A stretch of 64,000 bases of DNA from Planctomycetota bacterium (GTDB lineage Bacteria; Planctomycetota; JAJSAM01; JAJVHW01): positions 1-64,000 of the forward strand of contig JAJRPF010000072.1 of assembly GCA_024280885.1 (NCBI GenBank), in the 5' to 3' direction. The translations under genes were made by a program, and so were the position numbers. The notes beneath the pieces were generated by a model that saw only the letters and a list, made by a program, of their open reading frames with translations, was not told the origin of the DNA and did not search any database. Shown here in pieces: positions 8,365 through 17,277 of this stretch (positions are counted from its first letter, which is position 1; every line of letters starts with the position of its first letter).

Positions 8365-9455
8365 TGGCCGCAGAACCCGGCGCCAGCGGACAACGGACTA
8401 CCGCAACCCGAGCAGAAGCCGTCGGCCTCGGGCTTCTTCTCCAACTCCTCGCCGCATGCATTGCAGAACTTGCCGGGAGGCACGCTCGCGTTGCATTTGC
8501 CGCATGTCGTGCCCGGTGTGGCGGGGGCCAGCGACTCGCCGCCGCTGGTGTCGCGGACGAGCATCTGCGCCATGCCGAAGCCGACGCCGAGACCGGCGCC
8601 GCCGAGCAGGCCGCCCATGCCTCCGCCGCCGCCTTCGCCACCACCGCCGCCCTTCGCCATGCCTTCACCCGCGCCAAGCATGGCCTTGCCGGCCGCGAAC
8701 TGCTGGTACGCGCCGACGCCGCCGACCGTCTTCAGGTACGCCGCGTCGGTGTAGAGGCGCTTCAGGTTGTCGGCGTCGTCCTCGTCGATCGCGACCTCGA
8801 AGTTGCCGAGACGGACGATCCGGATGCCGTAGTCGTCCACATGCTTGCCGAGGCCCGCGATGACGGTCTCCTCGATCTCTTCGGTGTACGCACCGGAGGT
8901 GACGTCGAGGAGCGGCCACTTGTTCTTCACGCAGAGTTCGGCGATGCGGTCGCGCACGACCTTCAGCACCTGCTCCTTCATCCAGGAGCGCACCATGAAG
9001 CTCTCGGCGCGGCCCATGCCGACGAGACCGACGATGAGTTCCTCGGGGTCCGTGACCTTGAAGCTGAACTCGCCGTGGACCATCGTCTCGACCGGGATGC
9101 CGCTCTTCGGGTCCTCGACGTGGCCGATGCGTCCACCGAATTTGATCCCGGTGTGCTCGCGGGTGTTGACGAAGAACACCTCGGTGATGAAGACGTTCCC
9201 GCCCGTGAACGAGTCCACGAGGTTCGAGAGGAAGGGCAGGTTCGAGCTCTCGAGCGTGTAGCGCCCCGGCTCCATGACCTTCACGACCTTGCCGTCGCGG
9301 AAGAAGACCGCCTTCTCGTCGGCTTCGACCGTGAGCTGCGACTTCATCGGGATGGTCGGGTCCGGGTGCTTCCAGACGACCTGCGACTTCGCCGCGTCCG
9401 GACGGGCCACCATCATTTCGCCGACGCCGCGCTTGAACCAGTCGATCACGCCCAT
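8343..9455 (-). CDS. SPFH-domain protein with C-terminal double zinc ribbon
   Basis: A 370-residue protein. Residues about 20-230 form an SPFH/Band-7-like domain of the kind annotated 'virion core protein-like' (YdjL/YdjI-type), with FRDGKVVKVMEPGRYTLES near the start. A glycine-rich low-complexity linker follows (residues about 265-290). The C-terminus carries two zinc ribbons: CGKCNASVPPGKFCNACG and FCSGCGSPLSAGAGFCGQCG. There is no N-terminal membrane anchor. The start is supported by GGGAGAA 7 bases upstream. It is divergent from a second zinc-ribbon gene at 9629, and families of this type are often neighbours; a membrane-associated scaffold or stress role is inference. Confidence 0.8.
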   Translation of the reverse strand: MGVIDWFKRGVGEMMVARPDAAKSQVVWKHPDPTIPMKSQLTVEADEKAVFFRDGKVVKVMEPGRYTLESSNLPFLSNLVDSFTGGNVFITEVFFVNTREHTGIKFGGRIGHVEDPKSGIPVETMVHGEFSFKVTDPEELIVGLVGMGRAESFMVRSWMKEQVLKVVRDRIAELCVKNKWPLLDVTSGAYTEEIEETVIAGLGKHVDDYGIRIVRLGNFEVAIDEDDADNLKRLYTDAAYLKTVGGVGAYQQFAAGKAMLGAGEGMAKGGGGGEGGGGGMGGLLGGAGLGVGFGMAQMLVRDTSGGESLAPATPGTTCGKCNASVPPGKFCNACGEELEKKPEADGFCSGCGSPLSAGAGFCGQCGQKRE

Positions 9456-9628
9456 ATCCGTTTCTCCCTACCACTGTCGCCGGACCCCACGCGCAAGCTC
9501 GGCTCGTCGGCCGCCCGCGTCCTGGTTGTGGGGATGTTGTCAGGGAAGACTAACATCTGGACCGGCCTCGCGGTTCGCGACATCGCGGCGTGGGGGCTCG
9601 CCGAGGCACAGGAAGTGGGGCAAACCGC

Positions 9629-10774
9629 GTGAGTGAGACTGCCGACGACGAGGGCGCCGACGAGGGCGCAGCTCTCCCGGATGAGAAGGGCACGGCGCCC
9701 GAGAGCGCGAGCCTGGACTTCCGTTGCGAGGATTGCGCCGCAGTCATGGCGTGGGACCCGGAGTCCGATGCGCTCGCCTGTCAGTTCTGCGGCGGTCGCC
9801 GTGAAGTGCCCGCCCGCCGCGATCCGATCCGCGAGTACGGACTCGACGAGGCCGGTTCCGCGGCGCGCGGGCTGGGCCTCGAAGTGCGTGTGGCGCGCTG
9901 CGAGGTCTGCGGCGCGAAGGTCGCCTTCGATACTGCGTCCGTCTCGGAGTCCTGTGTGTTCTGCGGCTCGTCGCGCGTTCTTGCGGAGGACGCGCGCCGC
10001 AACTCGATCCGGCCCGAGTCGCTGATCCCACTTGACGTCTCGCGCGACGAAGTGAAGGCAGCGTTCGGCGCGTGGCTGGGGCGGCTCTGGTTCCGGCCGA
10101 GCGCACTCAAGAAGCTGAAGGACTTTGACGCGACCGGGGTCTACGTCCCGTACTGGACGTTCGATTGTCACGCGCAGTCGGATTGGACCGCGCAGGCGGG
10201 CTACCACTACTGGGTGACTGAGACCTACATGACGACGGTGAACGGCAAGACGGTCATGCGCACGCGGCAGGTGCGGAAGACGCGCTGGGTTCCCGCTGCC
10301 GGGGAACGCGACGACGACTTCGACGACATTCCGATCCTGGCGTCGAAGGGGATTGACGCGGGCCTCGCCCGCAAGTTGGGCGAGTTCAAGCGCGCGGCGC
10401 TCGTGCCGTACCGACCGGAGTACCTCGCGGGATGGGCGGCCGAGGAGTACAGCGTCACGCTTGCGGACGGCTGGAAGACCGGGCAGGCGCGGGCCGAGAG
10501 CACGCAGGTCTCGCGCTGTTCCGGCGACGTTCCGGGTGATACGCAACGCTCGCTCCACGTTCGTACCGAGTTCTCCGACGTGCGCTGGAAACACGTGCTC
10601 TTCCCGATCTGGAGCCTCACGTTTCAGTGGAAGGGGAAGGCGTATCCGGTGCTCATCCACGGCCAATCGGGGCGCGTGGTGGGGGAGGCGCCCTACTCGT
10701 GGGTGAAGATCGTGCTCGTCGTGCTCTTCGTGATTGCGGTGATCGCCGCGATCGGCATCTCGCAGTCAATCTGA
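9629..10774 (+). CDS. Zinc-ribbon protein with C-terminal membrane anchor
   Basis: A 381-residue protein. Two N-terminal zinc ribbons are visible: FRCEDCAAV...LACQFCGGRR and ARCEVCGAKV...SCVFCGSSR. A long beta-rich middle follows, containing PYWTFDCHAQSDW and the paired-arginine strand TRQVRKTRW. A single C-terminal transmembrane helix (VKIVLVVLFVIAVIAAIGI) ends the protein, making it tail-anchored. It resembles the TFIIB-type zinc-ribbon proteins found beside SPFH/zinc-ribbon genes. GTG 9629 is preferred over the upstream ATG 9590, which would add a basic stretch outside the domain. The stop lies inside a 3x9-bp tandem repeat. Biochemical function unknown. Confidence 0.75.
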   Translation: MSETADDEGADEGAALPDEKGTAPESASLDFRCEDCAAVMAWDPESDALACQFCGGRREVPARRDPIREYGLDEAGSAARGLGLEVRVARCEVCGAKVAFDTASVSESCVFCGSSRVLAEDARRNSIRPESLIPLDVSRDEVKAAFGAWLGRLWFRPSALKKLKDFDATGVYVPYWTFDCHAQSDWTAQAGYHYWVTETYMTTVNGKTVMRTRQVRKTRWVPAAGERDDDFDDIPILASKGIDAGLARKLGEFKRAALVPYRPEYLAGWAAEEYSVTLADGWKTGQARAESTQVSRCSGDVPGDTQRSLHVRTEFSDVRWKHVLFPIWSLTFQWKGKAYPVLIHGQSGRVVGEAPYSWVKIVLVVLFVIAVIAAIGISQSI

Positions 10775-10793
10775 GCAATCTGAGCAATCTGAG
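10767..10793 (+). repeat. Three tandem copies of CAATCTGAG
   Basis: CAATCTGAG occurs at 10767-10775, 10776-10784 and 10785-10793. The first copy contains the TGA stop of the zinc-ribbon gene. The period is a multiple of three, so copy number changes would leave the reading frame unaffected because the stop sits in the first unit. Confidence 0.95.
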
Positions 10794-10861
10794 CGTGCTG
10801 GGCGCCGCGCCACCCCGGACGATCTTGCGAACGCGCGCCACTTCGCGAACATGAGCGCGCC

Positions 10862-11998
10862 ATGCCACGTTTCGGCCTGCTCCTCCTCAACCTCGGTACT
10901 CCGGAAACGCCCTCGACGGCAGATGTCCGCACGTACCTCCGCGAGTTCCTCTCGGACCCGCGCGTGATCGACTTGCCGGCCGTCGCCCGTTGGGCGCTGC
11001 TGCACTTCGTGATCCTGCCTTTTCGTCCGGCGCAGTCCGCGAAGCTCTACCAGAAGATCTGGACCGAGCGAGGCTCGCCGCTGCTCTTCCACGGCGAGGA
11101 CCTTGCCGCGAAGGTGCGTGAGCGCCTCGGGCCGGACGTGCCGGTGGCGCTGGCGATGCGCTACGGGAAGCCCTCGATTGCCTCCGCACTCGACGAGATG
11201 CGACGCGCAGGAGTGGACCGGATCGTCGTGTTCCCGCTCTTCCCGCAGTATTCGTCTGCCGCGTGGGGCTCGGCCGTCGAGAAGGTCTACTCCGAGTTGA
11301 GTGGCCTGTGGAACGTCCCCACCGTCCACGTCGTGCCGCCTTTCTACGACGAGCCCGGATACCTCGAGACGTTCGCCGCCGTCGCACGCCCGATCATCGA
11401 CAGAATGCAGCCCGACCTCGTCGTCATGTCGTTCCACGGCCTCCCCGAGAGGCATTGCACGAAGAGCGACGAGGGCGTCGCGCTCGGCGGCGCCCCGCAT
11501 TGCCTCGCGAAGCCGGATTGCTGCGCGGCGATCGTCGCGGCCAATCGCAGCTGCTACCGAGCGCAGTGCTTCGCATCGGCGCGCGGCATCGCCGCCGAAC
11601 TCGGGCTCGCCGAAAATGAGTACGAGGTCACATTCCAGTCTCGGATGGGGCGCACTCCGTGGGTGAAGCCGTACACCGACATCCGGCTCCCCGAACTCGC
11701 GCGCGAGGGCGTCAAGCGGATCGCGATCCTCTCGCCTGCGTTCGTCGCCGATTGCCTCGAGACGCTCGAAGAACTCGAACTCCGCAACGCCGCCACGTTC
11801 CGTGCGGCGGGTGGCGAGGAACTCACGCTGGTCCCGTCGCTCAACTCCGAGGATGCCTGGGTGGACGCCGTCATCGAGTTCTCGACGCGTGCCCTCTCCG
11901 GAGGGTCCTCCGCTGCGCCTTCCGAAGGGGCCTCCGGGGAGTCTCCGACTGCGAGCGGGAATTCCGGCGCGTCTCCGTCCTACAATCGCGCTCCGTGA
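10862..11998 (+). CDS. hemH: Ferrochelatase
   Basis: A 378-residue ferrochelatase, the enzyme that inserts Fe2+ into protoporphyrin (or coproporphyrin) in haem synthesis. The N-terminal LLLNLGTPETP, the metal-ligand motif SFHGLPERH (His near residue 192) and LSPAFVADCLETLEE are diagnostic. A cysteine cluster at about residues 195-240 (HCTK, HCLAKPDCCA, SCYRAQC) is richer than in the E. coli enzyme; some bacterial ferrochelatases bind a [2Fe-2S] cluster, but the ligand spacing here has not been matched. The last 30 residues are a Ser/Gly/Ala/Pro tail outside the fold. It stands alone, with no other haem gene nearby. Confidence 0.93.
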   Translation: MPRFGLLLLNLGTPETPSTADVRTYLREFLSDPRVIDLPAVARWALLHFVILPFRPAQSAKLYQKIWTERGSPLLFHGEDLAAKVRERLGPDVPVALAMRYGKPSIASALDEMRRAGVDRIVVFPLFPQYSSAAWGSAVEKVYSELSGLWNVPTVHVVPPFYDEPGYLETFAAVARPIIDRMQPDLVVMSFHGLPERHCTKSDEGVALGGAPHCLAKPDCCAAIVAANRSCYRAQCFASARGIAAELGLAENEYEVTFQSRMGRTPWVKPYTDIRLPELAREGVKRIAILSPAFVADCLETLEELELRNAATFRAAGGEELTLVPSLNSEDAWVDAVIEFSTRALSGGSSAAPSEGASGESPTASGNSGASPSYNRAP

Positions 11999-12058
11999 GA
12001 GCGACCGGTTCCCGCGAGAGGCCCAGCACATGAGAGTCCGGCACGTGAGAGTAAGCAC

Positions 12059-14311
12059 ATGAAGATCGTCAGCATCGGAGGGGGCCCCGGCGGCCTCTAT
12101 TTCTCCATCCTCATGAAGAAGGCGTTCCCCGACGCCGAGATTGTCGTCCACGAGCGCAACCGTGCCGACGACACGTTCGGCTGGGGCGTCGTCTTCTCGG
12201 ATGAGACGCTCTCGGGTTTCGAAGACGCCGATGCGGAGAGCTTCAAGGAGATCACGACGTCGTTCCGCTACTGGGGCGACATCGAGACCTACTTCGGCGG
12301 CGAATGTGTCACGTCCACCGGCCACGGCTTCTGCGGGATGTCGCGCAAGAAGTTGCTCAACATCATGCAGGCGCGCTGCCGTGACCTCGGCGTCGATCTG
12401 CGCTTCGAGAGCGACGTCACTGACCTCGCACAGTTCGCGGATGCGGACCTGATCTTGGCCGCCGATGGCGTGAACAGCTTCATCCGCGACGAACTCGCCG
12501 CGGACTTGCAGCCGACCGTCGATTGGCGTCCGAACCGGTTCTGCTGGCTCGGCACGTCGAAGCCTCTGACGGCGTTCACGTTCATCTTCGAGGAGAACGA
12601 GCACGGTCTCTGGATGGTCCACGCCTATCCGTTCCAGAACGAGCTCTCGACGTGGATCGTCGAGGCCGACGAGGAAACGTGGCGCGCGGCCGGGATGGAC
12701 ACGAAGAGCGAAGAAGAGACGGTCGCGTATTGCCAGGCGCTCTTCGGCAAGTACCTCGACGGCCATCCGTTGCTCACGAATCGTTCGATGTGGCGTCAGT
12801 TTCCGACGATCCGTTGCGAGCAGTGGTACAGCGGCAACGTGGTGCTGATTGGCGATGCCGTACACACGGCGCACTTCTCGATCGGATCGGGGACGAAGCT
12901 CGCGATGGAAGACGCGATCGCGCTGCGTGATGCGTTCGTGGCGCATCAGGGCAAGGACGTCCCGGCCATCCTCGCCGAGTACCAGGAGGCGCGCTTCGTG
13001 GACTCCGCGAAGTTGCAGAAAGTCGCCCAGACGAGTCTCGAGTGGTTCGAGAACGCGCGTCGCTACATGCATCAGAAACCGCTGCAGTTCTCGTTCAATC
13101 TGATGACGCGCAGCAAGCGCATCACGTACGACAACCTGAGACTGCGCGACCCTGCATTGGTCAAGAACGTGACCGCGTGGTATCGCGAGGATGTCGGCGC
13201 TCCGAAGACGAGTGAAGGCCGCGATCCACCGCCGATGTTCACGCCGTATACGTTGCGGAAACTGACGCTCACGAACCGCGTCGTCGTCAGCCCGATGTGT
13301 CAGTATTCCGCCGTCGAGGGCGTCCCCGGTGAGTGGCACTTCGTACACTATGGCTCACGGGCGATCGGCGGGGCGGGGCTCGTCATCACCGAGATGACGG
13401 ACGTCACGCGCGACGGTCGAATAACCGAGGGCTGCACCGGGTTGTGGAACGACGAGCAACGCGATGCGTGGCGGCGCATCGTCGAGTTCGCGCACGCGAA
13501 CTCGGAGTCGAAGATCGGCATTCAGCTCGCGCACGCGGGGCGGAAGGGCTCGTGCGACCATCCGTGGGAGGGGCACGACACGCCGCTCTCCGCTGATCGG
13601 GCGTGGCAGACTCTCGCTCCCTCGGCGCTTCCGTTCCTACCCGATTGGCCGTTGCCGAAGGCGATGGATCGCGCCGACATGGATGCCGTGCGCGACGCCT
13701 TCGTCGCAGCGACGAAGCGGGCGGACGACGCGGGCTTCGACCTCGTCGAGTTGCATCTCGCTCACGGGTACTTGCTGAACCAATTTCTCTCGCCCGTGAC
13801 GAACCATCGCACCGACGAGTTCGGCGGTTCCCTCGAGAAGCGGATGCGCTACCCACTCGAGGTCGTCGCTGCCGTCCGTGCCGTCTGGCCCGATGACAAG
13901 CCGCTCGCGGTGCGCATCAGCGCCGTCGATTGGGTCGAGGGCGGCCAGACCGCCGACGAGTCCGTCACGCTGGCGCGCGCTCTGCAGGCGGCGGGGTGCG
14001 ACGTGCTTGACGTCTCGACCAGCGGGATCTCAGCCGACGCGGAGCCGAACTACGGGCGCATGTTCCAGGTGCCGTTCGCTGACAGGATCCGCCACGCGAC
14101 GGGCATGCCCGTGATGACGGTGGGCGCGGTCCTCGGCGCCGATCATTGCAATACGATCCTGACTGCGGGACGCGCTGATCTCTGCGCGATGGCGAGACCG
14201 CATCTGCGCGCGCCATACCTCACGCTCGACGCGTCGAGCGAATTCGACTACCCCGACCAGCACTGGCCGTCGCAGTATCTGCTCGGCAAGCCGCCGCGCC
14301 CGACGACCTGA
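12059..14311 (+). CDS. Bifunctional FAD monooxygenase / Old Yellow Enzyme-type reductase
   Basis: A 750-residue fusion. Residues 1-390 are a salicylate-hydroxylase-type flavin monooxygenase: FAD loop IGGGPGGLYFS, and GDAVHTAHFSIGSGTKLAMEDA (FAD ribityl/GD motif). Residues about 393-750 are an OYE-family FMN oxidoreductase: MFTPYTLRKLTLTNRVVVSP, HLAHGYLLNQFLSPVTNHR and GGSLEKRMR. The same order occurs in 2-aminobenzoyl-CoA monooxygenase/reductase and in proteins annotated salicylyl-CoA 5-hydroxylase/oxidoreductase, which hydroxylate and reduce aromatic acyl-CoA rings. No CoA ligase or beta-oxidation gene is nearby, so the substrate is open. The start ATG 12059 is at the Rossmann strand. Confidence 0.85.
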   Translation: MKIVSIGGGPGGLYFSILMKKAFPDAEIVVHERNRADDTFGWGVVFSDETLSGFEDADAESFKEITTSFRYWGDIETYFGGECVTSTGHGFCGMSRKKLLNIMQARCRDLGVDLRFESDVTDLAQFADADLILAADGVNSFIRDELAADLQPTVDWRPNRFCWLGTSKPLTAFTFIFEENEHGLWMVHAYPFQNELSTWIVEADEETWRAAGMDTKSEEETVAYCQALFGKYLDGHPLLTNRSMWRQFPTIRCEQWYSGNVVLIGDAVHTAHFSIGSGTKLAMEDAIALRDAFVAHQGKDVPAILAEYQEARFVDSAKLQKVAQTSLEWFENARRYMHQKPLQFSFNLMTRSKRITYDNLRLRDPALVKNVTAWYREDVGAPKTSEGRDPPPMFTPYTLRKLTLTNRVVVSPMCQYSAVEGVPGEWHFVHYGSRAIGGAGLVITEMTDVTRDGRITEGCTGLWNDEQRDAWRRIVEFAHANSESKIGIQLAHAGRKGSCDHPWEGHDTPLSADRAWQTLAPSALPFLPDWPLPKAMDRADMDAVRDAFVAATKRADDAGFDLVELHLAHGYLLNQFLSPVTNHRTDEFGGSLEKRMRYPLEVVAAVRAVWPDDKPLAVRISAVDWVEGGQTADESVTLARALQAAGCDVLDVSTSGISADAEPNYGRMFQVPFADRIRHATGMPVMTVGAVLGADHCNTILTAGRADLCAMARPHLRAPYLTLDASSEFDYPDQHWPSQYLLGKPPRPTT

Positions 14312-14360
14312 CTCGAACGGGGCCGGGCTCGAAGGCCGAGCGCCCGCCGATCGAATCGAA

Positions 14361-14394
14361 GCGGCGCCGGGAAAGTCGTCTCTCCCGGCGCCGC
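14361..14394. terminator. 12-bp GC-rich hairpin between convergent genes
   Basis: GCGGCGCCGGGA (14361-14372) pairs perfectly with TCCCGGCGCCGC (14383-14394) around a 10-nt loop. It lies between the plus-strand fusion gene (stop 14311) and the minus-strand secreted-protein gene (stop 14419), a position suited to a bidirectional terminator. No T-tract follows on either strand, so intrinsic termination is plausible but not demonstrated. Confidence 0.5.
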
Positions 14395-14418
14395 GAGCAC
14401 CTCGTCAGAACGTCTCGA

Positions 14419-14985
14419 TCAGAGTGAGTCGTTGTTCTTGCCGTAGCGCTTAGTGATCTTCTCGAAGTACTTCGCGGCCTTCGCAATGACCTTGAGCTTC
14501 TTCGAACGCGTCTTCGCCCTGTTGATCTTCGACTTCGGGTCATTCGCGTCGAACGTCTTCGCGACCTTCAAGTTCTTCTGGATGATCTTCGAGAAGCGCA
14601 GCGGGTCGCGCTGAAGCTCGTCGATCAGCGCGGCGCTCGCCGTGTTGCCGAGCTGGACACCCGTGACCGTCGCCATGAAGCTGACGAACAAGTCGGCTTC
14701 CGAGTCGTAGCCGGTGTCGCCAGCGTACGCCTTGTCGAGCTTGCTGACGGCCCCGGCGGCCTTCTTGAGCGCCTTGCTGAGCTTCTTGTACTCCTTGCCC
14801 ATCGTGTTGTCCGCACTGTCCAGCGCGGCCTGGCGGCCCGTGTCGTTGCCGACCAATTGCCCGATGTTGGCGCGGAACGAGCCCGACAGATTCGCGAAGT
14901 TCGGATTCGGCGCTTCGAGCTTGCCGAAGGCGACGCTACAGAGCAGGAAGGTTGCGGCAAGGGTGGCGATACGGTGGAACTTCAT
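14419..14985 (-). CDS. Secreted lysine-rich hypothetical protein
   Basis: A 188-residue protein with a clear Sec signal peptide (MKFHRIATLAATFLLCSVAFG, cleavage probably after the FG-K region). The mature part is helical and basic, with many Lys pairs (KEYKKLSKALKKAAG, KTRSKKLKVIAKAAKYFEK). No cysteines or catalytic motifs are seen. The ATG at 14985 follows GGGAGAG at good distance, so the longer upstream frame is rejected. A periplasmic or exported structural/coiled protein is inference; the family is unknown to me. Confidence 0.7.
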   Translation of the reverse strand: MKFHRIATLAATFLLCSVAFGKLEAPNPNFANLSGSFRANIGQLVGNDTGRQAALDSADNTMGKEYKKLSKALKKAAGAVSKLDKAYAGDTGYDSEADLFVSFMATVTGVQLGNTASAALIDELQRDPLRFSKIIQKNLKVAKTFDANDPKSKINRAKTRSKKLKVIAKAAKYFEKITKRYGKNNDSL

Positions 14986-15148
14986 GCGGTGATCTCTCCC
15001 AGATCGTTGAGTGCAGCCTCGGCTCTCTGCGGGCCGAGTTCGGAAGCGTACGACAGATATCGTCCGTGGCAAGCCCGAGACGCAGCGTCGTCCGTGCCGT
15101 ACCGGGGTCAGGCGCGATAGCATGTGGCTCACGATGGAGGATCGCGCG

Positions 15149-16972
15149 ATGCAACTCGGTGGCTATGCGAACAGGATGGCTCATGTGGATCTCACGGCGG
15201 GCACCGTCGAGATCAAGCCGATCCCCGAGGATTGGGCCCGCAAGTACATCGGGGCCCGCGGGCTCGGTGTGCGCTACGTCTTTGCGAACGGCCCCGGTGT
15301 CGATGCGCTTTCGCCCGAGAACGTGCTCTGCTTCATGAACGGTCCGTTGACGGGGACCGCCGCGAACATGAGCGGCAGACTCGCCGTCGTGACGAAGTCG
15401 CCGCTCACGGGGACGGTCACCGACAGTCACCAGGGCGGTTGGTCCGCCGCGCGACTCCGCTGGGCGGGCTTCGACGGACTGATCATCACCGGCCGTGCGA
15501 AGAGTCCCGTCTATCTGCACATCGAGGATGGGCGCGTCGAGATCAAGGACGCTGCGGAGGTCTGGGGGCGATCGGTCCACGCGACGGTGCGGCACTTCCA
15601 GGATGTTCACGGGAAGCAGGATCTGTCGGTGAATGCGATTGGCCCCGCTGGCGAGAACCTCGTGCGCTTCGCAGCGTGGATGAACGAGGACGATCGCGCG
15701 GCCGGGCGCGGTGGCACGGGCTGCGTCGGCGGCTCGAAGAACCTGAAGGCGATCGTCGTTCGCGCGAAGAAGAAGTTTCCGACGCCCGCCGACGTCGATG
15801 CGTTCAAGGTCGCCCAGAGAACGGCGCTGGCGACCATCATGGATACCGGCAACATCACCAGCCCGCGGAAGGGCGGTCTCTCCGTCTACGGCACGAACGT
15901 GTTGATGAATATCACCAACACGATGGGCGGGCTCCCGACGCGCAACAGCCAGACGACGGCGTTCGGCGATCGCGCGGAACTCCTCTCCGGCGAGCACGTG
16001 AAGGAGACGATTCTCGTCAACGATCCGACCTGCCATGCGTGTCCCGTGGCATGCAAGAAAGAGGTTGAGATCACCGAGGGCCCGTACGCCGGTCTGCGGA
16101 TGGAGAGCGTCGAGTATGAGCCAGCCTGGGCCGTCGGCGCGAACTGCGACAACGCCGACATCGGGTCGGTCGCGAAGATGATCGACATGGCGAACGACTT
16201 CGGTTTCGACGCCATCGAGGTGGGCGACGTCCTCTCGGCGTACATGGAAGCGACGCAGCGCGGCTACGCGGCCGAGAAGGGCGACGCGGGCCTCGCGTGG
16301 GGCGACGTGCCCGCGATGATCGCAACCATCGAGAAGATCGTCGCGCGCGATGGCATCGGCGACGTTCTGGCGAATGGCGTAGCGGCAACTGCAGAGCACT
16401 TCGATCACCCCGAGATCGGCATGCACTGCAAGGGCCAGGGTATCCCGGCCTACGACCCGCGCGGGTTGAAGGGCATGGGCCTCGGCTACGCCACGAGCAA
16501 CCGCGGTGGATGCCATCTGCGCGCTTACACCCCGGCCAGCGAACTCGGCTTGATCGCGCTCAAGTCCGATCCGCTCGCATGGGAGGGCAAGGGCGAACTC
16601 ACCAAGGTCTTCCAGGATCTGCACGCCTTCAGCGACAGTCTCGACCTCTGCAAGTTCAGCGCCTTCGCGATGGGCGCAGAGGAGTACGCCGCGCAATACT
16701 CGGCCATACTCGGCATCCCGTTCGGCATCGCCGACGTCATGCAAACCGGCGAGCGCATCTACAACCTGGAACGCCACTACAACAACCTGGCGGGCTTCGG
16801 AGCGGGCTCCGACAAGCTCCCCCAGCGCTTCCTCGAGGAACCCTCGACCCTGGGCGGCTCGAAGGGCCACGTCTGCGAACTGGACGCCATGCTGACGGAG
16901 TACTACGCAGCAAGAGGCTGGGAAGACGGCGTGGTCCCGGATGCGAAGTTGGCAGAGCTGGAAGTCCTGTAG
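15149..16972 (+). CDS. Aldehyde:ferredoxin oxidoreductase family protein (W/Mo-pterin)
   Basis: A 607-residue AOR-family oxidoreductase. The N-terminal domain has RLAVVTKSPLTGTVTDSHQG and the pterin-binding GRGGTGCVGGSKNLKAI. The [4Fe-4S] ligands are Cys295, Cys298 and Cys302 in TCHACPVAC, with a fourth near Cys501 (SLDLCKF). Members oxidise aldehydes (or aromatic acyl groups) with a bis-pterin tungsten cofactor and ferredoxin. ATG 15149 is preferred because GGAGG (15136-15140) lies 8 bases upstream; in-frame ATGs at 15122 and 15134 are possible. A MoaD-like carrier lies convergently downstream, consistent with pterin cofactor supply. The substrate cannot be read from sequence. Confidence 0.9.
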   Translation: MQLGGYANRMAHVDLTAGTVEIKPIPEDWARKYIGARGLGVRYVFANGPGVDALSPENVLCFMNGPLTGTAANMSGRLAVVTKSPLTGTVTDSHQGGWSAARLRWAGFDGLIITGRAKSPVYLHIEDGRVEIKDAAEVWGRSVHATVRHFQDVHGKQDLSVNAIGPAGENLVRFAAWMNEDDRAAGRGGTGCVGGSKNLKAIVVRAKKKFPTPADVDAFKVAQRTALATIMDTGNITSPRKGGLSVYGTNVLMNITNTMGGLPTRNSQTTAFGDRAELLSGEHVKETILVNDPTCHACPVACKKEVEITEGPYAGLRMESVEYEPAWAVGANCDNADIGSVAKMIDMANDFGFDAIEVGDVLSAYMEATQRGYAAEKGDAGLAWGDVPAMIATIEKIVARDGIGDVLANGVAATAEHFDHPEIGMHCKGQGIPAYDPRGLKGMGLGYATSNRGGCHLRAYTPASELGLIALKSDPLAWEGKGELTKVFQDLHAFSDSLDLCKFSAFAMGAEEYAAQYSAILGIPFGIADVMQTGERIYNLERHYNNLAGFGAGSDKLPQRFLEEPSTLGGSKGHVCELDAMLTEYYAARGWEDGVVPDAKLAELEVL

Positions 16973-17055
16973 GAGAGCGTCGCAGCCAACTCGCACCGGT
17001 TCCCTTGCCCCACGTTCCTGCCCCCTCCAGCCCCTGAGTAACCCAGCGCGCCGGA

Positions 17056-17164
17056 AGCTCGAAATCGCGTGCCTGGCTCAATTCTTGCGCGCGTCGACGA
17101 TCCTCGCCCTCGTCCAACCGGGCGACCGCGCGAAGGAATTGAGCCAGGCACGGTATTTCGAGAG
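17056..17164. repeat. Long imperfect inverted repeat with CCTGGCTC core
   Basis: The perfect inner arms are GTGCCTGGCTCAATTC (17069-17084) and its reverse complement at 17136-17151. Pairing extends outward with a few mismatches through CTCGAAAT...ATTTCGAG and inward through a GCGCG segment, giving arms of about 36 bp. It lies in the 453-bp gap between the convergent AOR gene and the small gene at 17426. The layout and the CCTGGCTC core recall the palindrome at 2402-2497. The flanking stretch 17165-17277 is proline-codon-like C-rich DNA in which I see no gene. Confidence 0.85.
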
Positions 17165-17277
17165 CCGAGACGGTAGCGATCCATCCGGCCCCCTTCCCCT
17201 CTCCAATCCCAGTCCCCAATCCCCCTCCGAAGACCGAAGACCCAAGCCACCCCCCTCGCCAGTCCAGCTTCCCAGAG

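Noticed and set aside
10766..13348. 860-residue ORF on the minus strand
   Set aside because: It is antisense to hemH and the start of the monooxygenase fusion, has no recognisable domain and is rich in His/Arg/Asp as expected from reversed high-GC codons.
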